64,000 bases of DNA from Brevundimonas lenta (GCF_014196335.1 NZ_JACIDM010000001.1:744001-808000), one strand, 5' to 3'; counted from the first letter of the stretch, positions 8,150 to 17,472 are shown. Program-made: numbers and translations. The notes: a model not told the origin generated them from the sequence alone.

Positions 8150-9352
8150 ATGACAGTCACGTTTGACGACATTCTGGCGGCGCGGGACCGTATCGCCGGT
8201 CAGGTCGACCGTACGCCCGTACGCTATTCGCGCCGCATCTCGCAGCTCACCGGAGCCGAGGTCTGGATCAAGTTCGACAACCTGCATTTCACCGGCTCGT
8301 TCAAGGAACGCGGCGCGCTGAATCGCCTGCTGCAACTGACGCCGGACGAACGGCGACGCGGCGTGGTCGCCGCCAGCGCGGGCAATCACGCACAGGCGCT
8401 GGCCTATCACGGCGGCCGTCTGGGCGTGCCGGTGACGATCGTCATGCCGGAGGGCACGCCCTTCGTGAAGGCGGACGGCACGCGGGCCCACGGCGCGACC
8501 GTCGTGATCAAGGGCGCCGATTTTTCCGGCTCGACCGAGGAGGCGCACCGGCTGCGCGACGAGGAAGGCTTCGTCTTCATCTCGGCCTTCGACGACGCGG
8601 GCATTGTGGCTGGCCAGGGCGTGTGCGGCCTGGAGTTCCTGGAGGACGCGCCTGACCTCGACGTTCTGATCATTCCGATCGGCGGCGGCGGGCTGATCGC
8701 CGGTTCGGCCATCGCGGCGAAAGCCCTGAAGCCTTCTATCCGCATCGTCGGCGTCGAGGCGGCCATGTATCCCTCGTTCTCGGCCAAACGGGCCGGCCAG
8801 CCGCCGAAATGCGGCGGCCAGACGATCGCCGAGGGCATCGCCATCAAGGCGGTCGGCGACATTCCGTTCGCGCTGGCGGACCCGCTGATCGACGAGGTCC
8901 TGGTCTGCCAGGAGGCCGATTTCGAGAAGGGCGTCGCCTTCCTCGCCACGCTGGAGAAGACGGTCGCCGAGGGCGCCGGGGCCGGCGGCCTGGCGGCCAT
9001 GCTGGCCTACCCCGACAAATTCAGGGGCCTGAAGGTCGGCATCGAGCTGACCGGCGGCAATATCGACGCCCGCATGCTGGCCGTGGTCCTGAACCGCGAG
9101 CTGGTCCGCGAGAAGAAGCTGGTGGTCTATCGCATCCTGGGCGACGACCGCCCGGGCATGCTGTCCAAGATGAGCGCGGTGATCGGCGGTCTTGGCGGCA
9201 ACATCATCGACGTGGTGCACAACCGGCTGGCGCTGGATGTGCCGGCCAAGGGCGCGGAGTTCGACATCATGGTCGAGACCCGCGGCGAAGCGCACGCTCA
9301 GGAAATCAGACAGGGACTGGAAGAGGCTGGATATGACCTTCGCATGGGCTAG
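8150..9352 (+). CDS. ilvA: Threonine ammonia-lyase with ACT domain
   Basis: 400 residues. It converts threonine to 2-oxobutanoate and ammonia, the entry to isoleucine synthesis or a catabolic step. Fold-type II PLP enzyme: the Schiff-base lysine is Lys52 in TGSFKERGAL, the substrate loop is SAGNHAQ near residue 76, and the phosphate-binding loop is PIGGGGLIAG near residue 180. Residues about 328-400 form one ACT domain (YRILGDDRPGMLSKMSAVIG). This 400-residue single-ACT type is shared by biosynthetic and degradative forms, so the symbol is uncertain between ilvA and tdcB types. Its last 20 bases overlap the start of the FKBP gene, suggesting translational coupling. Confidence 0.93.
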   Translation: MTVTFDDILAARDRIAGQVDRTPVRYSRRISQLTGAEVWIKFDNLHFTGSFKERGALNRLLQLTPDERRRGVVAASAGNHAQALAYHGGRLGVPVTIVMPEGTPFVKADGTRAHGATVVIKGADFSGSTEEAHRLRDEEGFVFISAFDDAGIVAGQGVCGLEFLEDAPDLDVLIIPIGGGGLIAGSAIAAKALKPSIRIVGVEAAMYPSFSAKRAGQPPKCGGQTIAEGIAIKAVGDIPFALADPLIDEVLVCQEADFEKGVAFLATLEKTVAEGAGAGGLAAMLAYPDKFRGLKVGIELTGGNIDARMLAVVLNRELVREKKLVVYRILGDDRPGMLSKMSAVIGGLGGNIIDVVHNRLALDVPAKGAEFDIMVETRGEAHAQEIRQGLEEAGYDLRMG

Positions 9353-9869
9353 GACCGCAGCGGCCGCAGCCGTCATGGCGACGCTGGCGCTGGCCGCCTG
9401 CAACAAGGGCCCGGCGACGGTGGACGAGACCGCCGACGTGAACGCACGCGCGGCCCAGTTCTTCCTGACCAACAACGCCAAGGCGGAGGGGGTGAAAACC
9501 CTGCCGTCGGGCGTGCAGTACAAGATCCTGCAGTCGGGCCCCGCAGGCGGCGAGAGCCCGGACCGGAACGATCTGGTTCGCGTGGAGTACGAAGGCAGCC
9601 TGACGGACGGTACGGTGTTCGACAGCTCGTTCGAACGCGGCCAGCCGGCGGTCTTCACCCTGGGCACGGTCGTCGACGGCTGGACCGAGGCGCTGCAGCA
9701 CATGAAGGTCGGCGACGAATGGGTCGTCTATCTGCCGCCCGAGAAGGGCTACGGCGAACAGGGCCAGGGCCCGATCCCGCCGAACAGCGTGCTGGTGTTC
9801 CGGCTTAAGCTGCTGGATATCGCCCGCGCGCCGGGCGGCGAGACAGGTGTCGGCTCGGCCAACGGGTAA
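9333..9869 (+). CDS. FKBP-type peptidyl-prolyl isomerase, lipoprotein
   Basis: 178 residues from an ATG at 9333 that lies inside the end of the threonine ammonia-lyase gene. The signal MTFAWARTAAAAAVMATLAL ends in the lipobox LAAC with Cys23. Residues about 45-160 are an FKBP domain: an N-terminal helical segment, then VRVEYEGSLTDGTVFDSSFERG, VDGWTEALQHMKVGDEW, PEKGYGEQGQG and IPPNSVLVFRLKLLDI, which carry the FKBP active-site aromatics. It is expected to assist folding in the periplasm from a membrane anchor. Overlap with the upstream gene indicates cotranscription, though no functional link is evident. Confidence 0.93.
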   Translation: MTFAWARTAAAAAVMATLALAACNKGPATVDETADVNARAAQFFLTNNAKAEGVKTLPSGVQYKILQSGPAGGESPDRNDLVRVEYEGSLTDGTVFDSSFERGQPAVFTLGTVVDGWTEALQHMKVGDEWVVYLPPEKGYGEQGQGPIPPNSVLVFRLKLLDIARAPGGETGVGSANG

Positions 9870-9875
9870 GGGGCC

Positions 9876-10292
9876 ATGGGGACGCTCGAATCCTCGGCGG
9901 CATCCATCGGCTTCTATGGTGACGACCTCGATCCGGCCGAGATCACGCGCAGTCTCGGGGGCGAACCAACCGTCGGCGTCGCCAGGGGCGAAACGTGGAC
10001 TAACGATTACGGCAGGGAGATCACCGCCAAAACCGGTTCGTGGCGGCTGGTGGCGGATCGACAGGAGCCTGCGGATCTCGATTGGAAGATCAGGCAGCTG
10101 TTTTCGGGCCTGAACGATGACCTCCAAGCGTGGCGGTCGTTGGCTGGTCGGTACAGGGGGCGCGTCTTCTGTGGGCTGTTCCTTGCAACGTCGAACGATG
10201 GCCTGACGCTGCAACCTGAAACACTCCGCATGATCGGGGAGCGTGGCCTCGTCGTCGATCTCGACATCTACGGGCCGATCAAACCGGATTGA
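9876..10292 (+). CDS. DUF4279 family protein
   Basis: 138 residues. The start ASIGFYGDDLDPAEITRSLG resembles the DUF4279 opening (a strand, then DxxPEEIxxxLG), followed by a WRLVADRQ strand, a helical middle and a final DLDIYG strand. The family function is not known. It begins six bases after the FKBP stop, so it may be read through from that transcript. Codon use and base composition are visibly less GC-rich than in the flanking genes, which hints at recent acquisition. It converges with queG. Confidence 0.7.
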   Translation: MGTLESSAASIGFYGDDLDPAEITRSLGGEPTVGVARGETWTNDYGREITAKTGSWRLVADRQEPADLDWKIRQLFSGLNDDLQAWRSLAGRYRGRVFCGLFLATSNDGLTLQPETLRMIGERGLVVDLDIYGPIKPD

Positions 10293-10337
10293 GTTGGGCT
10301 CGCCGGCCGCCAGACGGATGACAAGGCGCGCGGGACT

Positions 10338-11372
10338 CTACGTGGTCAGACGCGCCAGCGCCCATTCGGCGGCGTCGCGGACGACCGGGTTCGGGTCGTC
10401 CAGCAGGGCCTCGGCGGACGGGATCTGTTCCGCGTCCCCGCTGTTGCCGATGGCGTAGAGGACGTTGCGGACGAAGCGGTCGCGACCGATGCGTTTGACC
10501 GGGCTTTTCGTGAACAGGGCGCGGAAGGCGGCGTCGTCCAGGGCGGCGAGATCCGCCAGGCGGGGCGAGACCAGGGCGTCCCGGGCCTGCACGCGCCCTT
10601 CCCGGGCGGCGGCGGCGAACTTGTTCCACGGACAGACGGCCAGACAGTCGTCGCAGCCGTAGATGCGGCTGCCGGCCGCCGTGCGGAACTCGACCGGCCA
10701 GGGCCCCGCGAACTCGATGGTCAGATAGGAAAGGCAGCGGCGGGCGTCGAGCTGGAACGGGGCCGGGAAGGCCGCCGTCGGACAGGCGTCGAGGCAGGCG
10801 GTGCAGGTGCCGCAGTGCTCCCCCTCCGGCGCGTCCGGCTCGAACTCCGTCGCGGTGAGGATGACGCCGAGAAACAGCCAGTTGCCGTGACTGCGCGACA
10901 GCAGGTTGGTGTGCTTGCCCTGCCAGCCGAGGCCGGCCCGCTGGGCCAGCGGCTTCTCCATCAGGGGAGCGGTGTCGACGAAGACCTTGACCTCCTCGCC
11001 GGTGCGGGCGGCGATCTGGCCGGCGAGGGTCTTGAGCCGACCCTTGATGACCTCGTGATAGTCGTCGCCGCGCGCATAGACTGAGATGTAGCCGGCCGAG
11101 GCGTCCTGCATCTCCGGCAGGGGATCATGCTCCGGTCCGTAGTTGAGACCCAGGACGATGGCGCTGCGGGCGCCCTCCCACATGGCGGTGGGGTGGGCGC
11201 GGCGCTCAAGCGTCGTCTCCATCCAGCCCATGTCGCCGTGTCGCCCGGCCTCGACAAAATGGGCCAGCCGCTCACCCGCGCTCCACGACGCGGAGGCCGA
11301 GGCGAAGCGGCAGACGTCGAAGCCGAGCATGCCCGCGCGCTTGCGTACCTCGGCGCGCAGGTCGTCCGCCAT
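10338..11372 (-). CDS. queG: Epoxyqueuosine reductase
   Basis: 344 residues. It catalyses the cobalamin- and iron-sulphur-dependent reduction of epoxyqueuosine to queuosine in tRNA anticodons. Two 4Fe-4S motifs are visible: [12 protein letters not shown] near residue 187 and [13 protein letters not shown] near residue 239, with a further Cys in RRCLSYL between them. The N-terminal part carries the cobalamin-binding domain ([21 protein letters not shown]), and the C-terminal [14 protein letters not shown] segment is the HEAT-like tail of the family. Its ATG overlaps the stop of the upstream secreted-protein gene (TGATG), so translation is probably coupled. Confidence 0.95.
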   Translation of the reverse strand: MADDLRAEVRKRAGMLGFDVCRFASASASWSAGERLAHFVEAGRHGDMGWMETTLERRAHPTAMWEGARSAIVLGLNYGPEHDPLPEMQDASAGYISVYARGDDYHEVIKGRLKTLAGQIAARTGEEVKVFVDTAPLMEKPLAQRAGLGWQGKHTNLLSRSHGNWLFLGVILTATEFEPDAPEGEHCGTCTACLDACPTAAFPAPFQLDARRCLSYLTIEFAGPWPVEFRTAAGSRIYGCDDCLAVCPWNKFAAAAREGRVQARDALVSPRLADLAALDDAAFRALFTKSPVKRIGRDRFVRNVLYAIGNSGDAEQIPSAEALLDDPNPVVRDAAEWALARLTT

Positions 11373-12433
11373 CAGTCGGAAACAGCGGCCACCATAGCCG
11401 CCCGGTCCTGTTGCAGGGTCATGCGACGCGTGCCGAGACCTTCCATGGCCTGGCTGAGTGCGAGCTGACCCTCGAGGTCGCCTGCCGCTGTCTTGTCCGC
11501 CAGTTTGGTCAGCAAGGCTGCAATCTCCCGCTCGACGTTTGCGCTCTCAATGTAGGAGTCCATGGCGGCGCCGAACACCTGAGCCATACCGGCCTGCTGC
11601 ATGGCGGCGTTCATCTCCGTGCGGCTCTGTCGTGCGGCGGCGGCGAGGTCGTCTGCCTGTTGCGAGGCGGCGGCGGCCCGCTGCCGCATTTCCGTTGCGA
11701 CGAGGTCCCGATCGACCTCCTTGCCCAGCAGCGTCGCCGCGAACTGCTTCATCCAGGCCGACATCGCATAGTCGGACTCCAGCATCGCGGAGACGAGGTG
11801 GTGCTGCGGTTCGCCCGGCTTGCTGCGCATCGTCCGTAGCAGGATGATCTCGCTGTCGATGGCCGCTGCGCTGAGCATCATCACGCCGTTGATCAGGGCG
11901 AGCCGGTCCTGATCCCGACCGGACGTCGCCGTGATCATCAGGTTCGAATAGTCCGCGAACGCCGCATCCGTCTGGCGCAGGAAGGTGGCTAGGCCGTCGC
12001 GGAATTCGATGTAGCCGAGGCGGACCGCGCGGGCTTCCGGGTATTCAACAAGGAAGCCCGGCAGGGCCGGCGGGTCGGTCGGCAGGGTATCGAACGTCGC
12101 CCGCTCGCCGGCCATTCCGGACCTTTCCGCAGCAATCCAGGCTTCCGCCCAGGCGCGTGCGCCGGCCCGGTCGCCCGCGTCGACGCGGTCGATGAACTGC
12201 GCGGTGGCGTCGCTGAAGCGGCCGATGCGATCGGTCCTGGCGCTCAGGATTTCGGAATAGGCGGTGGACCACCGCGCCGAATCCGCCAGCCATTGGCGGG
12301 CCAGCTCGTCTTCATTGGCGCCGGGTTGTTCGAGAGCGGGTGCGCCCGACCCGGGTGGAGGAGCGGCCGCCGCCGGCGTCCACCCAAGCACCATCGCAGC
12401 GCCAAGCGCCGCCGCCCAAAGATTCGTATTCAT
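11372..12433 (-). CDS. Secreted helical protein, unknown function
   Basis: 353 residues. A cleavable signal peptide ([20 protein letters not shown], cleavage near AAAA) is followed by a Pro-rich linker to about residue 40. The remainder is almost entirely predicted helix, with long Ala/Glu/Gln-rich amphipathic stretches (residues about 250-345, for example [20 protein letters not shown]), suggesting coiled coil. No family is recognised. The stop codon overlaps the queG start by one base. Periplasmic location is inferred from the signal. No relation to queuosine metabolism is visible. Confidence 0.75.
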   Translation of the reverse strand: MNTNLWAAALGAAMVLGWTPAAAAPPPGSGAPALEQPGANEDELARQWLADSARWSTAYSEILSARTDRIGRFSDATAQFIDRVDAGDRAGARAWAEAWIAAERSGMAGERATFDTLPTDPPALPGFLVEYPEARAVRLGYIEFRDGLATFLRQTDAAFADYSNLMITATSGRDQDRLALINGVMMLSAAAIDSEIILLRTMRSKPGEPQHHLVSAMLESDYAMSAWMKQFAATLLGKEVDRDLVATEMRQRAAAASQQADDLAAAARQSRTEMNAAMQQAGMAQVFGAAMDSYIESANVEREIAALLTKLADKTAAGDLEGQLALSQAMEGLGTRRMTLQQDRAAMVAAVSD

Positions 12434-12442
12434 GCCCGCCCC

Positions 12443-13123
12443 CTAGAAATCGAGGTCGGCATACTGCCCCGAAGCGGGCACGCCAGGGAAGCGGTCGGCC
12501 AGCAGGGGCCGGAAGCACGGCCGCGATTTCAGCTTCATGTACCAGGTCTTCAACGCGGGCCAGTTGGCCCAGGCGACCTCGCCGAAATAGTCGAGGATCG
12601 ACAGGTGGGCCGCGGCGACGAGGTCGGCCTGGCTGAGCCGGCGCCCGGAGAGCCAGTCGCGCTCGGCCACCAGGCTTTCGAACTGCGACAGGTGGGCGCG
12701 CAGGGCCTCGCGGCCGGCGCGCAGGGCGCGGGCTTCGGGCGGCCCGAGGCGAAGCAGGGGCTTCTCCATGCGCTCGTGCAGAAGCACGGCGTCGACCTCG
12801 TCGGTGAAGCGGCGGTCGAACCAGGTGACCAGGCGGCGGGTCTCGGCGCGCTCGGCCGCATCGGCGGGCAGCAGGAAGGGCGCGGCGGAACGGTCTTCGA
12901 GCCAGCCGAGAATGGCCGCCGGTTCGCACAGGGTCAGGGTCCGGCCGGTCTCGGTTACCTGCAGGACCGGCGGCATGCCCGACGGATTCAGCCCCGCGAT
13001 CGGGCAGCTGTCCTCCCACGGGCGGACGGGCGTTTCCTCGAAGGCGACCTTCGCTTCGCCCAGCGCCAGGCGCGCGGCGCGCGAACCGGGATCGAAAGCG
13101 AAGTGATACAGGACGGAAGACAT
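12443..13123 (-). CDS. Glutathione S-transferase family protein
   Basis: 226 residues. The N-terminal thioredoxin-like domain begins SSVLYHFAFDPGSRAARLAL and contains the cis-proline segment GMPPVLQV and the glutathione gamma-Glu-binding CEPAAILGWLED (Glu-Pro in place of the common Glu-Ser). The all-helical C-terminal domain holds FESLVAERDWLSGRRLSQADLVAAAHL with the conserved N-capping Asp. It is a cytosolic protein; the substrate is unknown, and conjugation, peroxide reduction or isomerisation are all possible. A TTAA-N7-TTAG element resembling a CtrA site lies at 13148-13162, just upstream. Confidence 0.88.
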   Translation of the reverse strand: MSSVLYHFAFDPGSRAARLALGEAKVAFEETPVRPWEDSCPIAGLNPSGMPPVLQVTETGRTLTLCEPAAILGWLEDRSAAPFLLPADAAERAETRRLVTWFDRRFTDEVDAVLLHERMEKPLLRLGPPEARALRAGREALRAHLSQFESLVAERDWLSGRRLSQADLVAAAHLSILDYFGEVAWANWPALKTWYMKLKSRPCFRPLLADRFPGVPASGQYADLDF

Positions 13124-13178
13124 GCGCTGTCCATGCGCCCAAGGCCGTTAAGCGGGCGTTAGCCATCCCGCGAAGGCG

Positions 13179-14117
13179 TCAGGCCCAGGGTCCTTTTGCG
13201 GTCGTGGGAGAAACGTCGTCGGCATGAGGGCGGACGGGACCGCGCGGGTCCGGATGCATGAGGATGTCCGCGTGCGGCCACTGGGCCAGCAGACGTTCCT
13301 CGGCCTCCTGCATGATGGCGTGGGCCTGATCCAGGGTCAGGGCGGGGTCCATGTCGATGTGCATCTGGATCATCATGACCGGGCCGGCCTGACGGGTGCG
13401 CAGTCGATGCACGCCGCCGATGCGGGGATCGGACAGGACGGCCGTGGTGATGGCGACGCGGTCGGCGTCGGAGGCGGTGCGATCCAGCAGCTGGTCGGCG
13501 GCGCCACGCAGGATGCCCGTGGCGCCCCAGAACAGCCAGACGGCGACGACGAGGCCGGCCGCTGCGTCCAGTCCCGGCGCGGACAGGAAGGCGCCCGAGA
13601 TCACGCCGATCAGGACCACGGCGTTGGCGGCGAGGTCGGCGACGTAGTGGGCGCGGTCGGCCTCGATGGCGACGGAGCCGGTCGCCTTGACGGCCCGCGT
13701 CTGGCGCCAGACCAGCCAGCCGGTCAGGGCGATGGAGATCAGGACGACCAGCACGCTCCAGTAGCCGGCGCTGACCGGACGCGGGTCGAAGATGCGCTGG
13801 ATGGCCTCCCAGCCGATGAAGACGCTGGACGCGAAGACAAGGCCGGCCTGGACCAGGGCGGCGAGCGCCTCGCCCTTGCCGTGGCCGAATCGATGCTCGT
13901 CGTCGGGCGGGGCGGCGGCCCAGCGCACGGCGAAGAAGGTCGCCAGTGAAGCGACGAGGTCGAGGGTCGAATCCGCAAGCGACGCCAGCATTGAGACCGA
14001 ACCGGATGCGCCGAGGGCGAAGGCCTTGAGCACGATCAGGGTCACGGCCACGCCGACCGACAGTCGGGTGACGTTGCGCGTGGCGGCGTGGATGTCGTCC
14101 AGAGAGGAGGCGGTCAT
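13179..14117 (-). CDS. Cation diffusion facilitator efflux protein (FieF-like)
   Basis: 312 residues from ATG 14117, which has AAGGA five bases upstream; a longer frame to 14189 lacks a site. Inner-membrane, proton-driven efflux of divalent metal (Zn, Fe, Cd or Mn). Six hydrophobic helices are visible. Metal residues of the family are present: SLADSTLDLVAS in helix 2 (D at the usual position) and HYVADLAANAVVL in helix 5 (HxxxD). DDEHRFGHGKGEALAAL is the conserved intracellular loop. The C-terminal cytoplasmic domain includes MIQMHIDMDPALTLDQAHAI. The gene diverges from the HTH-citrate-synthase-like gene across 135 bp. Confidence 0.92.
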   Translation of the reverse strand: MTASSLDDIHAATRNVTRLSVGVAVTLIVLKAFALGASGSVSMLASLADSTLDLVASLATFFAVRWAAAPPDDEHRFGHGKGEALAALVQAGLVFASSVFIGWEAIQRIFDPRPVSAGYWSVLVVLISIALTGWLVWRQTRAVKATGSVAIEADRAHYVADLAANAVVLIGVISGAFLSAPGLDAAAGLVVAVWLFWGATGILRGAADQLLDRTASDADRVAITTAVLSDPRIGGVHRLRTRQAGPVMMIQMHIDMDPALTLDQAHAIMQEAEERLLAQWPHADILMHPDPRGPVRPHADDVSPTTAKGPWA

Positions 14118-14252
14118 CGCCGTCCTTGTCGCGGAAAGCCATGGCCGTGCCAAGGCCGACACAAGCTTCACCGTGAAGGCGTTTACCATTACAACGGTTT
14201 CCGGTCGCCGCCGGAACGCTGTTCCAGGGGGTGGCGCACCGGGGGAATGGGC

Positions 14253-15422
14253 ATGCAACCGGCGTCGGACGACCGCTGGATCGGGCGCGGAGAGGCGCTG
14301 GACCGCCTGGGCGTGAAAGCCCAGACGCTGTACGCCTATGTCAGCCGGGGGCGGATCACTGCGCGGCCCGATCCGCTGGATCCGCGCCGCAGCCTTTACG
14401 CCGTGCGCGACATCGCCCGTTTGACCGGCGAGCCGATCACCGACGAGGACTCGCCGCGGGCGCCGCCGGGCGGGCCGCCGACGCGGGGCGAGGCCGATCT
14501 GGCCTCCTCGATCAGTTTCATCGCCGACGGACGCCTGTTCTTCCGCGGGCTGGACGCCGTTCAGTTGTCGGAGACGGCGACGCTGGAGGATGTTTCGCGG
14601 CGCCTGTGGGGCGTGCGTACGATCAATCCGTTCGCCGAAGTCCGGCCGCGGGTCGGCCTGACGCCCGGCGGATCGGCGCGGGCGCGCCTGTTCGCCGCCC
14701 TGGCGCGACGGGCCGAAGAGGACGCCGAGGCCAAGCCGCGGTCGCCCGAGACCCTGGCCATCGAATGCGCGCGGGTTCTGGACGAGGCCGTGGACGCCGT
14801 GGCCGGGCCGGGACCGCGACTGTTCCTGCACCAGAGACTGGCGCGGTCGTGGAAGGCGCCCGAGCGCGACGCCCAGTTGATCCGGCGCGCCCTCGTGCTG
14901 TCGGCCGACGCCGGCCTGGACGCGGCCGTGCTGGCCGTGCGCGCGGCGGCCGCAGGCGGAGCCTCGCCCGCGGCCTGCGCGCTGGCCGGGCTGGCGGTGG
15001 TGGCCGCATCGGATGTGATGAGCGAGATGACCAGGGCCTCGTCCTGGATCATCGCGGTGCGACGTCAGGCCGCTGACGCCGCCCGGCGCGCGCATGAGGC
15101 CGGCGTGCTGGCCGGCTTCGGCGACCGGATGTGGCCAGGCGGGGATCCGCGCGCAGCGGCCCTGCTGCAGGCGGCGGACCTGCCGCTCGATCTGGCGCGC
15201 GCGGTGGCCGAAGGCGAGGCGGCGGCGGGACGTCCCCCCGCGTTCTCGCTGGCGCTGGCGGCTGTATCGCGTCGACTGGAGCTCCCGCGCGAGGGTGCGC
15301 AGGACCTGATGCTGGTCGGCCGCCTGGCCGGATTGCTGGGCCACGCGCTGGACCAGATGACCGACGGCTCGCCTATCCGGGCGCGCCTGCGCTATGTGGG
15401 TCCTGAACCGGGCGCGAACTGA
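14253..15422 (+). CDS. Degenerate citrate-synthase-like protein with N-terminal HTH
   Basis: 389 residues. ATG 14253 has GGGGGA six bases upstream. Residues about 8-55 form a MerR/excisionase-like HTH (WIGRGEALDRLGVKAQTLYA), and the rest aligns by eye with HTH-containing citrate synthases of alphaproteobacteria. The catalytic positions have changed: the usual ADHELN is ADAGLDAA, the usual GPxHGGA is replaced by AASDVMSE, and the usual GFGHxxY is GFGDRMW. Loss of all three suggests that it is not a citrate synthase. It may be a structural or regulatory paralogue, perhaps a partner of an active enzyme elsewhere. The gene is 29 bp upstream of uppP. Confidence 0.8.
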   Translation: MQPASDDRWIGRGEALDRLGVKAQTLYAYVSRGRITARPDPLDPRRSLYAVRDIARLTGEPITDEDSPRAPPGGPPTRGEADLASSISFIADGRLFFRGLDAVQLSETATLEDVSRRLWGVRTINPFAEVRPRVGLTPGGSARARLFAALARRAEEDAEAKPRSPETLAIECARVLDEAVDAVAGPGPRLFLHQRLARSWKAPERDAQLIRRALVLSADAGLDAAVLAVRAAAAGGASPAACALAGLAVVAASDVMSEMTRASSWIIAVRRQAADAARRAHEAGVLAGFGDRMWPGGDPRAAALLQAADLPLDLARAVAEGEAAAGRPPAFSLALAAVSRRLELPREGAQDLMLVGRLAGLLGHALDQMTDGSPIRARLRYVGPEPGAN

Positions 15423-15451
15423 ATCGCGCCCCAGCTTTGTAAGGGGCGCGT

Positions 15452-16255
15452 ATGCCGGATTGGTTGGCGGCGATCATCCTTGGCCTGGTGGAAGGCCTGA
15501 CCGAGTTCATTCCGGTTTCGTCCACGGGCCACCTGCTGCTGACCAAGGAGGCGCTGGGACTGCCTCCGGAGCCGTGGGACACCTTCATCGTCATGATCCA
15601 GCTGGGCGCGATCCTGGCGGTGGTGGCGATCTATTTCCAGCGCCTGTGGAAGGTCGTGCTCGACCTGCCGGGCAAGGATCCGGCGGCGCGAATGTTCGCC
15701 CTGTCGGTGCTGCTGGCCTTCATCCCCTCGGCGATCGTGGGTCTGCTGTTCCACGATTTCATCAAGGAGGTGCTGTTCAATCCGACGATCGTCTGCGTGA
15801 CCCTGATCCTCGGCGGGTTCGGCCTGATCGCGCTGGAGCGCTGGGCGCCGCCGGCGCGGATCGACGACGCCATGGCCTTCAACTGGAAGACCGCGCTGGG
15901 CGTGGGTTTGTTCCAGTGCATCTCGATCGTGCCGGGCGTGTCCCGTTCAGGCGCGACGATCGTGGGCGGCCTGCTGCTGGGCGTCGACAAGCGGGCGGCG
16001 GCGGAGTTCTCGTTCTTCCTCGCCATCCCGACGATGGTCGCGGCCTTCGGGCTCGACTTCTGGGAGAGCCGGGACCTGATCACGCAGGACGTGGCCGGGC
16101 TGATCGCCATCGGCTTCGTCGTGTCGTTCTTCAGCGGTCTGTTCGTGGTGAAGACGCTGGTCGACTTCGTCGGCCGCTACGGTTTCGCCCCGTTCGCCGC
16201 CTGGCGCATCCTGGTCGGCACCGTCGGTCTGTTGGCGATGTGGCTGATCGCCTGA
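15452..16255 (+). CDS. uppP: Undecaprenyl-diphosphatase
   Basis: 267 residues. Integral membrane enzyme that dephosphorylates undecaprenyl pyrophosphate, recycling the lipid carrier for peptidoglycan and polysaccharide synthesis; it confers bacitracin resistance when overproduced (formerly bacA). The two conserved motifs are clear: LVEGLTEFIPVSSTGHLLL near residues 11-29, with catalytic Glu residues, and PGVSRSGATIVGGLLLG near residues 160-176, with the essential Arg. About eight hydrophobic helices are visible. AAGGGG lies six bases before the ATG. It converges on the NDUFA9-like gene. Confidence 0.96.
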   Translation: MPDWLAAIILGLVEGLTEFIPVSSTGHLLLTKEALGLPPEPWDTFIVMIQLGAILAVVAIYFQRLWKVVLDLPGKDPAARMFALSVLLAFIPSAIVGLLFHDFIKEVLFNPTIVCVTLILGGFGLIALERWAPPARIDDAMAFNWKTALGVGLFQCISIVPGVSRSGATIVGGLLLGVDKRAAAEFSFFLAIPTMVAAFGLDFWESRDLITQDVAGLIAIGFVVSFFSGLFVVKTLVDFVGRYGFAPFAAWRILVGTVGLLAMWLIA

Positions 16256-16259
16256 AGAC

Positions 16260-16287
16260 GGAAGGGCGGCCTCAGGCCGCCGCTTCC
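16260..16287. terminator. Bidirectional hairpin between convergent uppP and NDUFA9-like gene
   Basis: GGAAG-GGCGGCC (16260-16271), loop TCA, GGCCGCC-g-CTTCC (16275-16287) forms a near-perfect stem between the two convergent stop codons, and it includes the end of the minus-strand gene. There is no marked T-tract, so termination efficiency is uncertain. Confidence 0.45.
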
Positions 16288-17240
16288 GCGAACTGACCGC
16301 CGCGGCGGTAGCGCCACAGGTAGGACGAGGCCACAGCCTCCAGGCCGGTGGGCTCGATGCCCAGTTCAGCGAGGCCGGGTGTCGAGCCCGATACCACGTT
16401 ATCGCTTTCCAGCAGCAGGACCTGGTCTTCCGTCAGCATAGGCTTGATGCCGAACAGGGCGGTCAGCTGGGCCAGGCCGCCGACCAGTTTCGCCACGAAG
16501 AACGGCATGGGCAGCAGGCCGCGGGTGCGGTGCGTCTCCCGCAGGACCAGCTTCATCACGTCCTCGAACGTCATGACCGCAGGACCGCCCAGTTCGTAGG
16601 TCTGCTCGCCGGCGTCGGCGCGGGCCGTCAGCGCAGCGATCGCTGCGGCGACGTCGCCGACGTAGACGGGCTGGAATTTCGTCTGGCCGCCGCCGATGAG
16701 CGGCAGGGCCGGCGCCATCTGGGCCATGGCGGCGAACTTGTTCAGGAAGTCGTCGCCCGAGCCGAACACGACAGACGGGCGCACGATGACGGCGTCGGGC
16801 TTGACCTCGCGGACGGCCATTTCGCCTTCGGCCTTGGTGCGGGCGTACTCCGACGCGCTTTCCGGATTGGCGCCGAGGGCCGACACGTGGACCAGGCGGT
16901 CGACGCCGACGGCGGCTGCAGCGGCGGCGATATTCCGGGCGGCGGCGACATGCAGGTCGTGGAATTTGCGCGACGGCGTCTCATGCAGGATGCCGATCAG
17001 ATTGATCACCGCGTCCGCGCCGGCGACCGCGGCCTCGACCTGGGCCGGGTCCGTGGCGTCGCAGCGAACGGCGAGGATCTGGCCGACGTGACCGGAGGTT
17101 TGCAGCTTCCATGCGCGGTCAGGGCGGCGGCAGGCGACGCGAATCCGCCAGCCGCGACGGGCCAGCGCCTGAACGACCTGGCCGCCGACGAAGCCCGAGC
17201 CCCCGAAAACAGTGATCAGACCGGGCGCAGCATCGACCAT
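16272..17240 (-). CDS. NAD(P)-binding atypical SDR, complex I NDUFA9-like
   Basis: 322 residues. The N-terminus ITVFGGSGFVGGQVVQALAR is the GxxGxxG dinucleotide site of atypical SDRs. DAVINLIGILHETPSRKFHD, HVSALGANPESASEYARTKAEGE (with the SDR Tyr and Lys spaced YARTK) and VIVRPSVVFGSGDDFLNKFA are the signature of bacterial homologues of the mitochondrial complex I accessory subunit NDUFA9. In bacteria the role is unclear: NADPH binding, quinone-related or structural. The start at 17240 leaves a 232-bp gap to tRNA-Leu, which probably holds its promoter. Confidence 0.9.
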   Translation of the reverse strand: MVDAAPGLITVFGGSGFVGGQVVQALARRGWRIRVACRRPDRAWKLQTSGHVGQILAVRCDATDPAQVEAAVAGADAVINLIGILHETPSRKFHDLHVAAARNIAAAAAAVGVDRLVHVSALGANPESASEYARTKAEGEMAVREVKPDAVIVRPSVVFGSGDDFLNKFAAMAQMAPALPLIGGGQTKFQPVYVGDVAAAIAALTARADAGEQTYELGGPAVMTFEDVMKLVLRETHRTRGLLPMPFFVAKLVGGLAQLTALFGIKPMLTEDQVLLLESDNVVSGSTPGLAELGIEPTGLEAVASSYLWRYRRGGQFAEAAA

Positions 17241-17472
17241 GACAGACTCCGCGAAAAGACATCGTGCCGGCTCCGGACCGGCGTTGCGGCGGGATTAGAC
17301 GATGCCTGCGAGGCCCGCAACGCACAGGCGGATTTGTTCGCTTCGGAATGCGATCGGCGTGACCCGAAATAAACGTGACAAAAGGCTGTTGACCGGATCG
17401 GGCACCTGCCTTAGAGGTCCGCGCCTTCCGGACGGAAACGCCCCCGAACAACGACGGGGCGGCGATGTCTGG

